Part shown: one piece after another, positions 25,151-33,526 of the stretch
Position numbering within the stretch: position 1 is the stretch's first letter
How the letters are laid out: the number at the start of each line of letters is the position of its first letter
Program-made: the position numbers and the translations under genes
Notes under the pieces: model-generated
Databases searched by the model: none
Told to the model about the DNA's origin: nothing
The model's input: the letters and a program-made list of their open reading frames with translations, nothing else
Source: Gordonia hydrophobica NBRC 16057
GTDB taxonomy: Bacteria; Actinomycetota; Actinomycetes; Mycobacteriales; Mycobacteriaceae
Reading direction: 5' to 3'
DNA: 64,000 nt
Assembly: GCF_001592365.1 (NCBI RefSeq)
Contig: NZ_BCWU01000005.1
Location: 124,001-188,000 of the forward strand

Positions 25151-26728
25151 ATGAGCACAGTGGTTGATGGAGAGGTCAGAGAGTTCGACTACGTCGTCGT
25201 CGGAGGCGGCTCCGGAGGATGCGCGGCCGCCGCGCGGCTGTCGGAGGATCCGTCGGTCAGCGTCGCCCTGATCGAAGCCGGTCCCGACGACCGCGGAATT
25301 CCCGAAGTGCTGCAGCTCAATCGATGGATGGAACTGCTGGAGTCGGGGTACGACTGGGACTATCCGATCGAGCAGCAGACCCACGGCAACTCGTTCATGC
25401 GCCACGCGCGGGCCAAGGTGCTCGGCGGCTGCTCCTCGCACAACTCGTGCATCGCGTTCTGGCCGCCCGCCGAGGACATGAACTCGTGGGAGAGCACCTA
25501 CGGCGCCACCGGCTGGAACGCCGACGCGCTGTGGCCGATCCTCCAGCGGCTGGAGACCAACGAGGACGCCGGCCCCGACGCGCCGCACCATGGCGACAGC
25601 GGCCCGGTGAATCTGATGAACGTTCCGCCCACCGACCCGTGCGGCGTCGCACTGCTGCAGGCCGCGAGTGAGTTCGGCATCCCCACGGTCACGTTCAACA
25701 CCGGAACCACCGTCCGCTCGGGAGCGAACTTCTTCCAGATCAACAGCAGACGTGACGGGACCCGCGCGTCGTCGTCCGTCTCGTACATCCATCCGATCGC
25801 CGATCGGGAGAACTTCACCCTCCTCACCGGACTCCGCGCCAAGAAGTTGCTCCTCGACGGACTGCGCTGCGTCGGCGTCGAGGTGGTCGACAACCAGTTC
25901 GGCAAGACGCAGGTGGTCCGTGCCGGGCGCGAGCTGGTGCTGGCGGCGGGCGCCATCGACACGCCCAAGCTGCTGATGCTGTCGGGGATCGGCCCCGCCG
26001 AGCACCTCGCCGGGCGCGGTGTGGAGATCGTCCTCGACTCGCCGGGCGTCGGTTCCAACCTGCAGGATCACCCCGAGGGCGTGATCTCGTGGGAGGCCAA
26101 GCAGCCGATGGTCACCGACTCCACCCAGTGGTGGGAGATCGGGATCTTCGACACCGTGGACTCCGGGCTCGACCGACCGGATCTGATGATGCACTACGGC
26201 AGCGTCCCATTCGACATGCACACGGTACGACGCGGCTACCCGACCGCGGAGAACGTCTTCTGCCTGACCCCGAACGTCACGCACGCGCGGTCGCGCGGCA
26301 CGGTGCGACTCGCCTCGCGCGATTTCCGTGACAAGCCGCTTGTCGATCCGAAGTACTTCACCGACCCCGAGGGCTACGACATGCGGATCATGACCGAGGG
26401 CATTCGCCGCGCCCGCGAGATCGTGAAGCAGCCCGCGATGGCCGACTGGGCCGGCCGGGAACTGTTCCCCGGCCCCGACACCGTCGAGGACCGCGACCTC
26501 GAGAAGTACATCATTCGCACGCACAACACCGTCTACCACCCGGTGGGCACCGCGGCGATGGGCTCGGCCGACGACGCTCCCGTCGACGCCGAGTTGCGCG
26601 TCAAAGGCATCGACGGACTGCGAGTCGCCGACGCCTCCGTGTTCCCCGAGCACATCTCGGTGAACCCGAACATCACCGTGATGATGATCGGCGAGAAGTG
26701 CGCGGATCTGGTGAAGGCCGCTCGCTGA
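25151..26728 (+). CDS. GMC-family oxidoreductase, probable choline dehydrogenase (BetA-like)
   Basis: A 525-residue flavoenzyme. The FAD-binding site is DYVVVGGGSGGCAAAARL, the GMC signature follows in AKVLGGCSSHNSCIAFWP, and the active-site His is in NTVYHPVGTAAMG. It likely oxidises choline to betaine aldehyde as the second enzyme of the betaine pathway, together with the adjacent transporter and aldehyde dehydrogenase. The start is ATG 25151, with GAAAGG upstream; the frame is open back into betB but that part is the repeat array. Other alcohol substrates of GMC enzymes cannot be excluded from sequence alone. Confidence 0.85.
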   Translation: MSTVVDGEVREFDYVVVGGGSGGCAAAARLSEDPSVSVALIEAGPDDRGIPEVLQLNRWMELLESGYDWDYPIEQQTHGNSFMRHARAKVLGGCSSHNSCIAFWPPAEDMNSWESTYGATGWNADALWPILQRLETNEDAGPDAPHHGDSGPVNLMNVPPTDPCGVALLQAASEFGIPTVTFNTGTTVRSGANFFQINSRRDGTRASSSVSYIHPIADRENFTLLTGLRAKKLLLDGLRCVGVEVVDNQFGKTQVVRAGRELVLAAGAIDTPKLLMLSGIGPAEHLAGRGVEIVLDSPGVGSNLQDHPEGVISWEAKQPMVTDSTQWWEIGIFDTVDSGLDRPDLMMHYGSVPFDMHTVRRGYPTAENVFCLTPNVTHARSRGTVRLASRDFRDKPLVDPKYFTDPEGYDMRIMTEGIRRAREIVKQPAMADWAGRELFPGPDTVEDRDLEKYIIRTHNTVYHPVGTAAMGSADDAPVDAELRVKGIDGLRVADASVFPEHISVNPNITVMMIGEKCADLVKAAR

Positions 26729-26740
26729 GAGACTATTTTT

Positions 26741-26757
26741 AACTAAAGTCAGTAGGT
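26741..26757. promoter_or_regulatory. Cluster operator copy 1 (before thiolase gene)
   Basis: AACTA AAGTCAG TAGGT, a copy of the ACCTA-N7-TAGGT palindrome found nine times between 26.7 and 55.8 kb. It ends 47 bases before the thiolase ATG. Confidence 0.65.
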
Positions 26758-26804
26758 ATTCTGGTTCGCGTTGTAGTCGGTAGCACGAGCGAACTGGAGT
26801 CCTG

Positions 26805-28289
26805 ATGGCACTCGATCCGCGTACCCCGATCCTGGTCGGCGGGGGACAGATCAACAACCGAGACGGCGGCACGGAGCCGGTCGACCTGATCGTCGAGGCC
26901 GCGCAGGCGGCCTCGACGGAGGCGGGGTCGACGCGGCTGCTGGGGCGCATCGACTCGGTCCGACTGGTGCGCATGCTGTCGTGGCGGTATCGCGATCCGG
27001 GCCTCCTGGTGGCCGAGCGGCTGGGTGCGCCGGTGGTCCACACCGCCACCACCGGCGACGGGGGCAACTGTCCGCAGACCCTCGTCTCGATGGCTGCGGC
27101 GGATGTTCTCGCCGGTCGTTCGGAGGTGGTCCTGGTCGGCGGCGCGGAGGCCTGGCGCACCAGGATGAAGCTCCGCGCGAACGGCGAGCGGCCGGAGTGG
27201 ACCGCACAGGGGGACGAGGTGCGTCCGGCCGAGTCCGCGGTTCCCGAGGTGCCGATGGTGTTCGACGCGCACACACGGATCGGGCTGGACCGGCCCGCGT
27301 TCGTCTACCCGCTCTTCGAGGAGGCGTTGCGCGCGTCGTCGGGCCGGGGGTTCGCGGAGCATCGCGAGATGATCGGGCGCCTCTGGTCCCGCTTCGCCGA
27401 CGTGGCGACGTCGAACGAGCATGCGTGGATCCGTCGGGGTGCCACGGCGGACGAGATCATCACGCCGCGGTCGGACAATCGATGGGTCTGTCGGCCGTAC
27501 ACGAAGCTGCTGAACTCGAACAACATGGTGGATCAGGCGGCCGCCGTCATCGTGTGCTCGGTCGGTGTGGCGACGGAATTGGGCATCGCGCGCGACAAGT
27601 GGGTCTTCATCCACTCCGCAGCCGATGCGCACGACACGTACGACATCGTCGAACGGCACCGACTCGATGGAAGCACGGCGTTGCGGGTCGCGGGCGTCCG
27701 GGCGTTGGAGGCCGCGCAGATCGGTGTCGACGACGTGGACCTGGTCGACCTCTACTCGTGCTTTCCCTCCGCGGTCCAGGTCGCTGCCACGGAGTTGGGG
27801 CTGCCGATCGACGATCCGTCGCGGCCGCTGACGGTCACCGGCGGCCTGACGTTCGCGGGCGGACCGTGGAACAACTACAGCAGCCATGCCATCGCGACGA
27901 TGGCGACCGCACTGCGGGAGAATCCGGGCGCCCGCGGCCTGATCACCGCGAACGGCGGCTACCTCACCAAGCATGCGACAGGCGTCTACGGGACCGAGCC
28001 GCCCGTCCGTGCCTTCCGGCACCTCGACGTCCAGGCGGAGGTCGACCGGCATCCGACCGTGACTGCGCGGCACGACTATCGCGGGTCGGCGTCGGTGGAG
28101 ACGTACTCGGTCGCCTACGGCCGCGACGGTGAGCCGGAGCGCGCGTTCGTCGCGGTGCGGACCCCGGACGGTGGACGTGCGCTCGTGGGCACGGATCGGG
28201 CCGATCAGCTGAGTGTGCTCGTCGACGACGACTGTCTCGGCGCGACGGCCGCCGTCGATGGTGAGGGAGGGCTGCTCGGCGTCGAATGA
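26805..28289 (+). CDS. Thiolase-family acetyl-CoA acetyltransferase with C-terminal extension
   Basis: A 494-residue thiolase superfamily protein of the SCP-x/lipid-transfer branch. The nucleophile position is kept as Cys89 in GDGGNCPQTLVSMAAADVL, and the later motifs are DLYSCFPSAVQ and NGGYLTKHATGVYG. The last 90 residues form the extra domain found in type-1 thiolase-like proteins. It probably performs thiolytic cleavage of a 3-ketoacyl-CoA in the catabolic cluster that begins here. A copy of the shared cluster operator lies 47 bases upstream, tying its expression to the rest of the cluster. Confidence 0.8.
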   Translation: MALDPRTPILVGGGQINNRDGGTEPVDLIVEAAQAASTEAGSTRLLGRIDSVRLVRMLSWRYRDPGLLVAERLGAPVVHTATTGDGGNCPQTLVSMAAADVLAGRSEVVLVGGAEAWRTRMKLRANGERPEWTAQGDEVRPAESAVPEVPMVFDAHTRIGLDRPAFVYPLFEEALRASSGRGFAEHREMIGRLWSRFADVATSNEHAWIRRGATADEIITPRSDNRWVCRPYTKLLNSNNMVDQAAAVIVCSVGVATELGIARDKWVFIHSAADAHDTYDIVERHRLDGSTALRVAGVRALEAAQIGVDDVDLVDLYSCFPSAVQVAATELGLPIDDPSRPLTVTGGLTFAGGPWNNYSSHAIATMATALRENPGARGLITANGGYLTKHATGVYGTEPPVRAFRHLDVQAEVDRHPTVTARHDYRGSASVETYSVAYGRDGEPERAFVAVRTPDGGRALVGTDRADQLSVLVDDDCLGATAAVDGEGGLLGVE

Positions 28290-28335
28290 CGATCCGTGGA
28301 AGTGCGTTACAAATGACGAATAACGTCACCTGTTG

Positions 28336-28352
28336 ACCTAATGGTCGTAGGT
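28336..28352. promoter_or_regulatory. Cluster operator copy 2 (before aldehyde dehydrogenase)
   Basis: ACCTA ATGGTCG TAGGT, a perfect match to the ACCTA-N7-TAGGT core. It lies in the 148-base gap, 85 bases before the aldehyde dehydrogenase ATG, and overlaps a TTGACC -35-like hexamer. Confidence 0.7.
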
Positions 28353-28437
28353 AACCTAAGCTCGGCTGTGACGCGACTCACGCTCGCCGACGAGATGGGT
28401 GTCGCGCGCATTCCACGACGATCGAGGAGATTCGACG

Positions 28438-29916
28438 ATGACCACAGAAACCACCCTTCCGGCAGCTCCGACGTTCCCCGACCGCGCCGAGGTGTTCATC
28501 GGCGGTGCCTGGACGGCGTCGTCGGGCGACGAATGGATCGACGTCGTCGATTCCTGGTCGGAGAAGGTCGTGTCCCGGGTTCGGGCGGCGACGGCGGCCG
28601 ACGTCGATGCCGCCGTGGCCGCTGCGCGGGCGTCGTTCGACGCCGGCGTCTGGGCCCGGACGCCGATCGCCGAGCGCGCCGACGTGATCGACGAGATCGC
28701 CGACCGTCTCGAGGCCCGGCTGCCGGAACTGATTCAGATCGGCATCGCGGAAGTCGGCATCACGAAGCCGGTCAGCGCGATGACGCAGGAGATGACGACC
28801 GGCCTGTTCCGCGCGGTCGCGAACGAAGCGCGCACCGTGAACCTGGTCGACGAGCGGACGCGTGCCGATGGCGGGATCTCGCGCGTGCTCAAGGAGCCCA
28901 ACGGGGTCGTCGGGGTGATCATCCCGTGGAACGGCCCGATCGGGACCATCGCGTTCAAGGTCATCCCGGCGCTCGCCGCGGGCTGCTCGGTGGTGCTCAA
29001 GACCTCACCGGAAGCGCCGCTGTCGCCGTCGGTGTTCGCCGATGTGGTCGGTGAACTGGTCGCCGAAGGACGGATCCCGGAAGGCGTCGTCAGCGTTCTC
29101 GTCGCCGATCGCGAGGTGTCCGAGAGCCTGGTGGTCAATCCCGAGGTGGACCACATCACCTTCACCGGCTCCACCGTGGTGGGTCGCCGCATCATGGCGT
29201 TGGCCAGTGAGCGGATCGCGAAGGTGTCGTTGGAGTTGGGCGGCAAGTCTGCGGCCATCATCCTCGACGACGCCGACCTCGAATCGGTGATGCAGGCACT
29301 CCCGATGGGGGGCTGCATGCAATCCGGTCAGGCGTGCATCGCGCTCACCCGAGTCCTGGTGTCGGAGAAGCGGCACGACGAGGTGGTCGCGGCCTACCGC
29401 GCGGCGCTCGGGATGCTGCCGCTCGGCAATCCGTGGGAGGAGACCAACTTCCTCGGGCCGCTGGCGTCGGCGCGGCAGCGCGATCGCGTGGAGGGCTACA
29501 TCGAGACGGCGAAGGCGGAGGGCGCGACCGTGGTGCACGGCGGTGGCCGCGGAGGCTTCGACCACGGCTTCTTCGTCGAGCCGACCCTCATCGACAACGT
29601 CACCAACGACATGCGCGTCGCCCAGGAGGAGATCTTCGGGCCGGTCATCTCGATCATCACCTATCGCGACGAGGACGACGCGGTGGCCATCGCGAACGAT
29701 TCGCAGTACGGCCTGTCGGGCGCGGTGTTCTCCGCGGACCCCGAGCATGCGTACGAGATCGCCAAGCGCATCCGGACCGGCACGGTGAACGTGAACGGCG
29801 GCGTCATCGACTTCACGATCCCGTTCGGTGGCTACAAGCAGTCGGGCGTGGGCCGCGAGGGCGGCCCGGAAGGGCTCGAGGAGTTCTTCGAGACCAAGAC
29901 GGTGCACCTGTCCTGA
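28438..29916 (+). CDS. NAD(P)-dependent aldehyde dehydrogenase
   Basis: A 492-residue enzyme with IIPWNGPIGT (oxyanion Asn), LELGGKSAAI (catalytic Glu), QSGQACIALTR (catalytic Cys) and EEIFGPVISI. ATG 28438 is preceded by GAGGAG with good spacing. It is followed convergently by a TetR gene. The cluster operator upstream suggests that it oxidises an aldehyde intermediate of the same pathway. The subfamily (similar to those oxidising terpene or aromatic aldehydes) does not fix the substrate. Confidence 0.9.
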   Translation: MTTETTLPAAPTFPDRAEVFIGGAWTASSGDEWIDVVDSWSEKVVSRVRAATAADVDAAVAAARASFDAGVWARTPIAERADVIDEIADRLEARLPELIQIGIAEVGITKPVSAMTQEMTTGLFRAVANEARTVNLVDERTRADGGISRVLKEPNGVVGVIIPWNGPIGTIAFKVIPALAAGCSVVLKTSPEAPLSPSVFADVVGELVAEGRIPEGVVSVLVADREVSESLVVNPEVDHITFTGSTVVGRRIMALASERIAKVSLELGGKSAAIILDDADLESVMQALPMGGCMQSGQACIALTRVLVSEKRHDEVVAAYRAALGMLPLGNPWEETNFLGPLASARQRDRVEGYIETAKAEGATVVHGGGRGGFDHGFFVEPTLIDNVTNDMRVAQEEIFGPVISIITYRDEDDAVAIANDSQYGLSGAVFSADPEHAYEIAKRIRTGTVNVNGGVIDFTIPFGGYKQSGVGREGGPEGLEEFFETKTVHLS

Positions 29917-29929
29917 CCATCGAGGTCCT

Positions 29930-29975
29930 GCGCGGTGTGACCGCCGATCACATGTGGTCGCGGATCACACCGTGC
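29930..29975. terminator. Imperfect hairpin between convergent aldehyde dehydrogenase and TetR genes
   Basis: The arm GCGCGGTGTGA (29930-29940) pairs with TCACACCGTGC near 29965-29975. The inner bases also mostly pair around the central ACATGT. The hairpin overlaps the 3' end of the TetR gene and could stop transcription from both sides. Confidence 0.4.
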
Positions 29976-30571
29976 AGGAAGCTCCGGACGGTCTCTTCGA
30001 ACAGCATCTTCTGAGTCAGCTCATTGCTGGCCAGGGCTTCGGCGAGCAACGGCTGCGACTCCGGGTCGACGTTGGGAAAAATCGTCGACTTGGTGCTCGG
30101 CTTGCGCATCGCCTCCATCAGCACGGCGCCGATGGCGAGCGTCTCCATGCCGTCGAGGATTCGGACGTGCAGTTCTGTCGGGACGCCCGAATCGAGCAGG
30201 AACTGCGCGGTGTCCTCGTAGGTCGCGACGAACAGATCGCGCGGCAGGTGCTGGAGCAGGATCGGTGCGGCGTTGCGGTGGCGCAGGATCGACTGTCGGA
30301 AGTTGAGCCCGAGTGCGACGAAGTACTCGGGCCATTCCGGGCCCGGTCGGCGGCGCGGCGTCACGACGGTCGCGCCGGCGATGTGCTTGGCGATCTCGAC
30401 GAAGATCTCGTTCTTGTCGGTGAAGTGGTGGTACAGGGAGGGGGCCCGTACCCCGAGATGCTTCGCCAGCTTCGGCAGGCTGAATCCGTCCAGTCCTTCA
30501 TCGTCGATGATCTCGATCGAGGCCTTGACGGCGGCGTCTCGGCTGATCAACGGTTTTGACGGGCGTGCCAT
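29948..30571 (-). CDS. TetR-family regulator, candidate regulator of the catabolic cluster
   Basis: A 207-residue TetR protein. Its N-terminal helix-turn-helix is FSLPKLAKHLGVRAPSLYHH (recognition helix ending SLYHHF), and the C-terminal ligand domain is like the TetR_C class. ATG 30571 has a strong AGGAGG site. Upstream at 30635-30651 is a copy of the ACCTA-N7-TAGGT palindrome (63 bases before the ATG), as expected for autoregulation. This makes it the best candidate for the protein that binds all nine copies. A weaker paralogue lies at 50714-51307. Confidence 0.88.
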   Translation of the reverse strand: MARPSKPLISRDAAVKASIEIIDDEGLDGFSLPKLAKHLGVRAPSLYHHFTDKNEIFVEIAKHIAGATVVTPRRRPGPEWPEYFVALGLNFRQSILRHRNAAPILLQHLPRDLFVATYEDTAQFLLDSGVPTELHVRILDGMETLAIGAVLMEAMRKPSTKSTIFPNVDPESQPLLAEALASNELTQKMLFEETVRSFLHGVIRDHM

Positions 30572-30895
30572 GCCGTTTCCTCCTGCGGTCTCACAACATC
30601 TGGTCGTCGCGGTCGGCCGGGACCGATCCGTGATACCTCATCAGCATAGGTTTCGCCGGGCGCGGGATCCCCATCCCGCGGTCGGATGTCGATCACTCGA
30701 GCTGATGACAAATTACGCTTGACGTCTTACGTAATGTGTATTATCGTCAGAACCAGAGTGGCGCGTATCACAGACGCACACCGCACTCCGCCGAGCAGGC
30801 GTCGGATCTGCCCCCGAACCTGCATCGGGCTCACGCCGACTCGGCGAATCAGAACTCAGTCGCAATCACCACTGATCACAAGGGAGAGCACGCAC
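30572..30895. other. Divergent intergenic region between TetR and SDR genes
   Basis: This 324-base gap holds no credible gene. It contains the operator copy at 30635-30651 and an AT-rich promoter-like stretch at 30712-30747, with TTGACG, TATTAT and a weak ATTACG/CGTAAT inverted pair. Confidence 0.6.
30635..30651. promoter_or_regulatory. Cluster operator copy 3 (before TetR gene)
   Basis: ACCTC ATCAGCA TAGGT, one mismatch from the ACCTA-N7-TAGGT core. It lies 63 bases upstream of the TetR start on the minus strand. Confidence 0.6.
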
Positions 30896-31768
30896 ATGAA
30901 ACTCGAAGGAAAGGTCGCGCTGATCACCGGCGCGGGATCCGGTCTGGGACGTCAGGCCTCGCAACTGTTCTCGGCGGAAGGCGCGAAGATCGCGGTCGTC
31001 GACATCGACGCCGAGCGCGCCGAGACCACCGCGCAGCTCGTCAAGGAACAGGGTGGCGAGGCGCTCGCGATCACCGCGGACGTCGCATCCCGCGAGCAGA
31101 TCACGTCGGCGGTCGAACAGACCGTGTCGACCTTCGGCAAACTGGACATCGCGTGGGCCAACGCGGGAATCGTCTCGCGCGGCGGCGTCCCGACCGTCGC
31201 CGGCGGGGAGCAGGTCCTCTTCGAGGACTTGACCGTCGACGACTGGAACCACGTGCTCGGCGTCAACCTGACCGGTGTGGTGTACACCGCGCAGGCCGCC
31301 GTTCCCGCGCTCAAGGCCAACGGCGGGGGCGTGATCCTCGCGACCTCGTCGGCCGCGTCCCTCGTCGCCTATCACGACATCGCGCTCTACAGTGCCACCA
31401 AGGCCGGCGTGAACGGCCTGGTCCGCGGGCTCAGCCTCGATCTCGGGCCGTACGGCATCCGGGTGAATGCGCTCGCTCCGACGCACGGCATGTCGCCCAA
31501 CTTCCTGATGCCCGCAGGCTCCCCGGTCGTCGGCCAGTCCTACGAGCAGGTGTCCGGCCCCTGGGAACCCTTCGTCTCGCCGATCCCGCTCAAGAAGGAC
31601 CGCCCGCCGGACCTCGTCGACAACGCCAAGGTCGCCCTGTTCCTGGCTTCGGACGATTCGGCGTACATCTCCGGGACGGTGCTCGGGTCCACCGACGGTG
31701 GCACGCTGTCGCGCGTGGGCATGTGGTTCCCCGAGGATCTGAACCAGCCGAACCCGAACGATCAGTGA
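30896..31768 (+). CDS. Short-chain dehydrogenase/reductase
   Basis: A 290-residue classical SDR. The cofactor site is TGAGSGLG near residue 11, followed by DVASREQITS and NAGIVSRGG, with active-site residues in ATSSAASLVAYHDIALYSAT (Ser, Tyr) and the following Lys. It should interconvert an alcohol and a ketone with NAD(P). AGGGAGAG precedes ATG 30896. Its TGA shares a base with the ATG of the ferredoxin gene (TGATG), and a P450 follows, so the SDR probably acts on the P450 product. Confidence 0.9.
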   Translation: MKLEGKVALITGAGSGLGRQASQLFSAEGAKIAVVDIDAERAETTAQLVKEQGGEALAITADVASREQITSAVEQTVSTFGKLDIAWANAGIVSRGGVPTVAGGEQVLFEDLTVDDWNHVLGVNLTGVVYTAQAAVPALKANGGGVILATSSAASLVAYHDIALYSATKAGVNGLVRGLSLDLGPYGIRVNALAPTHGMSPNFLMPAGSPVVGQSYEQVSGPWEPFVSPIPLKKDRPPDLVDNAKVALFLASDDSAYISGTVLGSTDGGTLSRVGMWFPEDLNQPNPNDQ

Positions 31769-31986
31769 TGTCCGTCCGTCAGATGCTGTCGGTGGATCGG
31801 GCGGCGTGTGCCGGGCACGGCATGTGCTACGGCACCGCGCCCGATCTCATCGACTGCGATGACCAGGGCGACCCGGTGCTGCCCGAGCGGCCGCTGACCG
31901 ACGACGAGGTGGCCGCAGCGCGCGACGCCGTCGCCGCGTGTCCGGAGCGGGCGCTGACGTTGATCGACGCGACAGCGGCGACGTGA
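31768..31986 (+). CDS. [3Fe-4S]-type ferredoxin (P450 redox partner)
   Basis: A 72-residue ferredoxin with the CxxHxxC...CP pattern (CAGHGMC and later ACPERAL), the type that feeds electrons to actinobacterial P450s. It lies between the SDR (one-base overlap) and the P450, so it is almost certainly the electron donor to that P450. A reductase must come from elsewhere; the ferredoxin-FNR fusion at 49058 is one possibility. Confidence 0.9.
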   Translation: MSVRQMLSVDRAACAGHGMCYGTAPDLIDCDDQGDPVLPERPLTDDEVAAARDAVAACPERALTLIDATAAT

Positions 31987-32074
31987 CCAGCCATCGGGTG
32001 GACCGACTCCGCGGGGAGCGGTGTGCCCCGCCCGCGGAGCATCCCCTCTTCGACCAACACTCCAAGGAACCACA

Positions 32075-33307
32075 ATGACTGCAGCCCAGCGAACACGAGA
32101 AGAAGTCACCGTCGATTTCGACGTGTACGACCCGGCTCTGGCCGCCCCGGTCGACCACTTCCAGGAACGCGCCGCGCAACTCGCGGCCGTCGGTCCGGTG
32201 GTGTGGTCGCCGCATTACGGCGGCCACTGGATCGTCACCGCGTACAACGAGATTCACGAGGTGCTCCGGGATCCGGAGACCTATTCGAGTTACCCGAACA
32301 ACCTCGTCACGAACGAGGCGTTCGGCAAGTTCATCCCCATCGAACTGGATCCGCCGGAGCACACGGGGTATCGCAAGGCGCTGCAGCCGTTGTTCGGGCC
32401 GATGCGGATGAAGAAGCTCACCGACGACATCCGCGGTGTCGTCGACGAACTCATCGACGGCTTCGCGTCGAAGGGGAGCGCCGAGTTCGTCGAGGAGTTC
32501 GCTCACGAGCTTCCGGCCCGCGTATTCCTCGCGCTCATGGACTGGCCGGTCTCCGATGCGCCGCTGTTCACCGAGGCCACGGACATCGTCTTGTTCGGCA
32601 AGCCCGGCGGCACTGAGCAGGAGTCACTGGAAGCGCGGGCGATGGCGGGCATGCAGATGCTCGGCTACTTCCAGAAGATGGTCGACGACCGACGGGCGAA
32701 TCCGGGCGACGACATCACCTCCACCCTGATCCACACGGAGGTGGAGTTGGCCGACGGGACGCGGCTGCTCACCGACGAGGAGCTCAACCGGATGTTCTTC
32801 CTGTTGCTCATCGCCGGCCTGCACACCGTGCAGGGGTCGCTGGCCTGGATGATCAAGCAGTTCATCGCCAATCCGGATCAGCGGCAGGAGGTCATCGACG
32901 ATCCCGCCACCATCCCGAGTGCGGTGGAGGAGATTCTCCGCATCGAAGCCGCGGTGGTTCCGGGACGCCGTGCGACGCGTGACGTGGTGCTCGGCGGACA
33001 GCAGATCGCTGAGGGCGAGCAGTTGATTCTGCTGCTGTGTTCGGCGAACCGTGACGCCGAGGAGTTCGACGACCCCGCCGTCGTCGACGTGATGCGCAGC
33101 CCCAACAGGCATCTGTCGTTCGGTGGCGGTGCGCATCGGTGCCTCGGTTCGCATCTGGCCCGCATCGAGCTCACGGTGGCCATGGAGGCGATCCACGACC
33201 GCATTCCGGATTACCGCTTCGTCGAGGGCGACCCGCCGGTGTTCCACTCCTCGCAGGTGCGCGGTTGTGCACGGATGCCGATCGAGTTCACGCCGGAAAA
33301 CCGCTGA
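32075..33307 (+). CDS. Cytochrome P450 with unusual I-helix
   Basis: A 410-residue bacterial class-I P450. The heme loop is FGGGAHRCLGSHLAR with Cys356 as iron ligand, and the EXXR motif is Glu286 to Arg289. The I-helix reads IAGLHTVQG: the usual acidic residue before the conserved Thr251 is His250. That residue normally helps proton delivery to dioxygen, so the change is worth noting. ATG 32075 follows AAGGAA. Ferredoxin and SDR genes are directly upstream in the same operon, and a strong hairpin terminator follows. Confidence 0.92.
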   Translation: MTAAQRTREEVTVDFDVYDPALAAPVDHFQERAAQLAAVGPVVWSPHYGGHWIVTAYNEIHEVLRDPETYSSYPNNLVTNEAFGKFIPIELDPPEHTGYRKALQPLFGPMRMKKLTDDIRGVVDELIDGFASKGSAEFVEEFAHELPARVFLALMDWPVSDAPLFTEATDIVLFGKPGGTEQESLEARAMAGMQMLGYFQKMVDDRRANPGDDITSTLIHTEVELADGTRLLTDEELNRMFFLLLIAGLHTVQGSLAWMIKQFIANPDQRQEVIDDPATIPSAVEEILRIEAAVVPGRRATRDVVLGGQQIAEGEQLILLLCSANRDAEEFDDPAVVDVMRSPNRHLSFGGGAHRCLGSHLARIELTVAMEAIHDRIPDYRFVEGDPPVFHSSQVRGCARMPIEFTPENR

Positions 33308-33322
33308 GGGCGTCGTGACGAC

Positions 33323-33368
33323 GGGGCGTCTCCGGTGTCGGCCAGGCGGCCTGCGCCGGCGACGCCCC
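33323..33368 (+). terminator. Hairpin terminator after the P450 gene
   Basis: GGGGCGTCTCCGG (33323-33335) pairs with 33356-33368 with one mismatch, and an inner GGCC/GGCC pair extends the structure. There is no clear T-run. Confidence 0.55.
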
Positions 33369-33437
33369 GCTCGTTCCCCGGGGGCGATCGTTCGTGGCCC
33401 GCGTCACCGGAATCTTTGTGAATCCATTGCCAGTTAA

Positions 33438-33454
33438 ACCTAATTACGATAGGT
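33438..33454. promoter_or_regulatory. Cluster operator copy 4 (before first Rieske oxygenase)
   Basis: ACCTA ATTACGA TAGGT, perfect in the core. Symmetry extends to TAAACCTA and TAGGTTTA over 33435-33457, making it the most symmetric copy. It ends 72 bases before the Rieske ATG. Confidence 0.75.
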
Positions 33455-33526
33455 TTATGTCACCGGTTCGACCGGAGTGCGGCGACAGCCGGCACTGTTC
33501 GACACCTGATCACGACGGGAAGACTC

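Noticed and set aside
30712..30735. ATTACG...CGTAAT inverted pair as an operator for the SDR-ferredoxin-P450 operon
   Set aside because: Only six bases per arm with a 12-base gap in an AT-rich stretch; too weak to list as a site.
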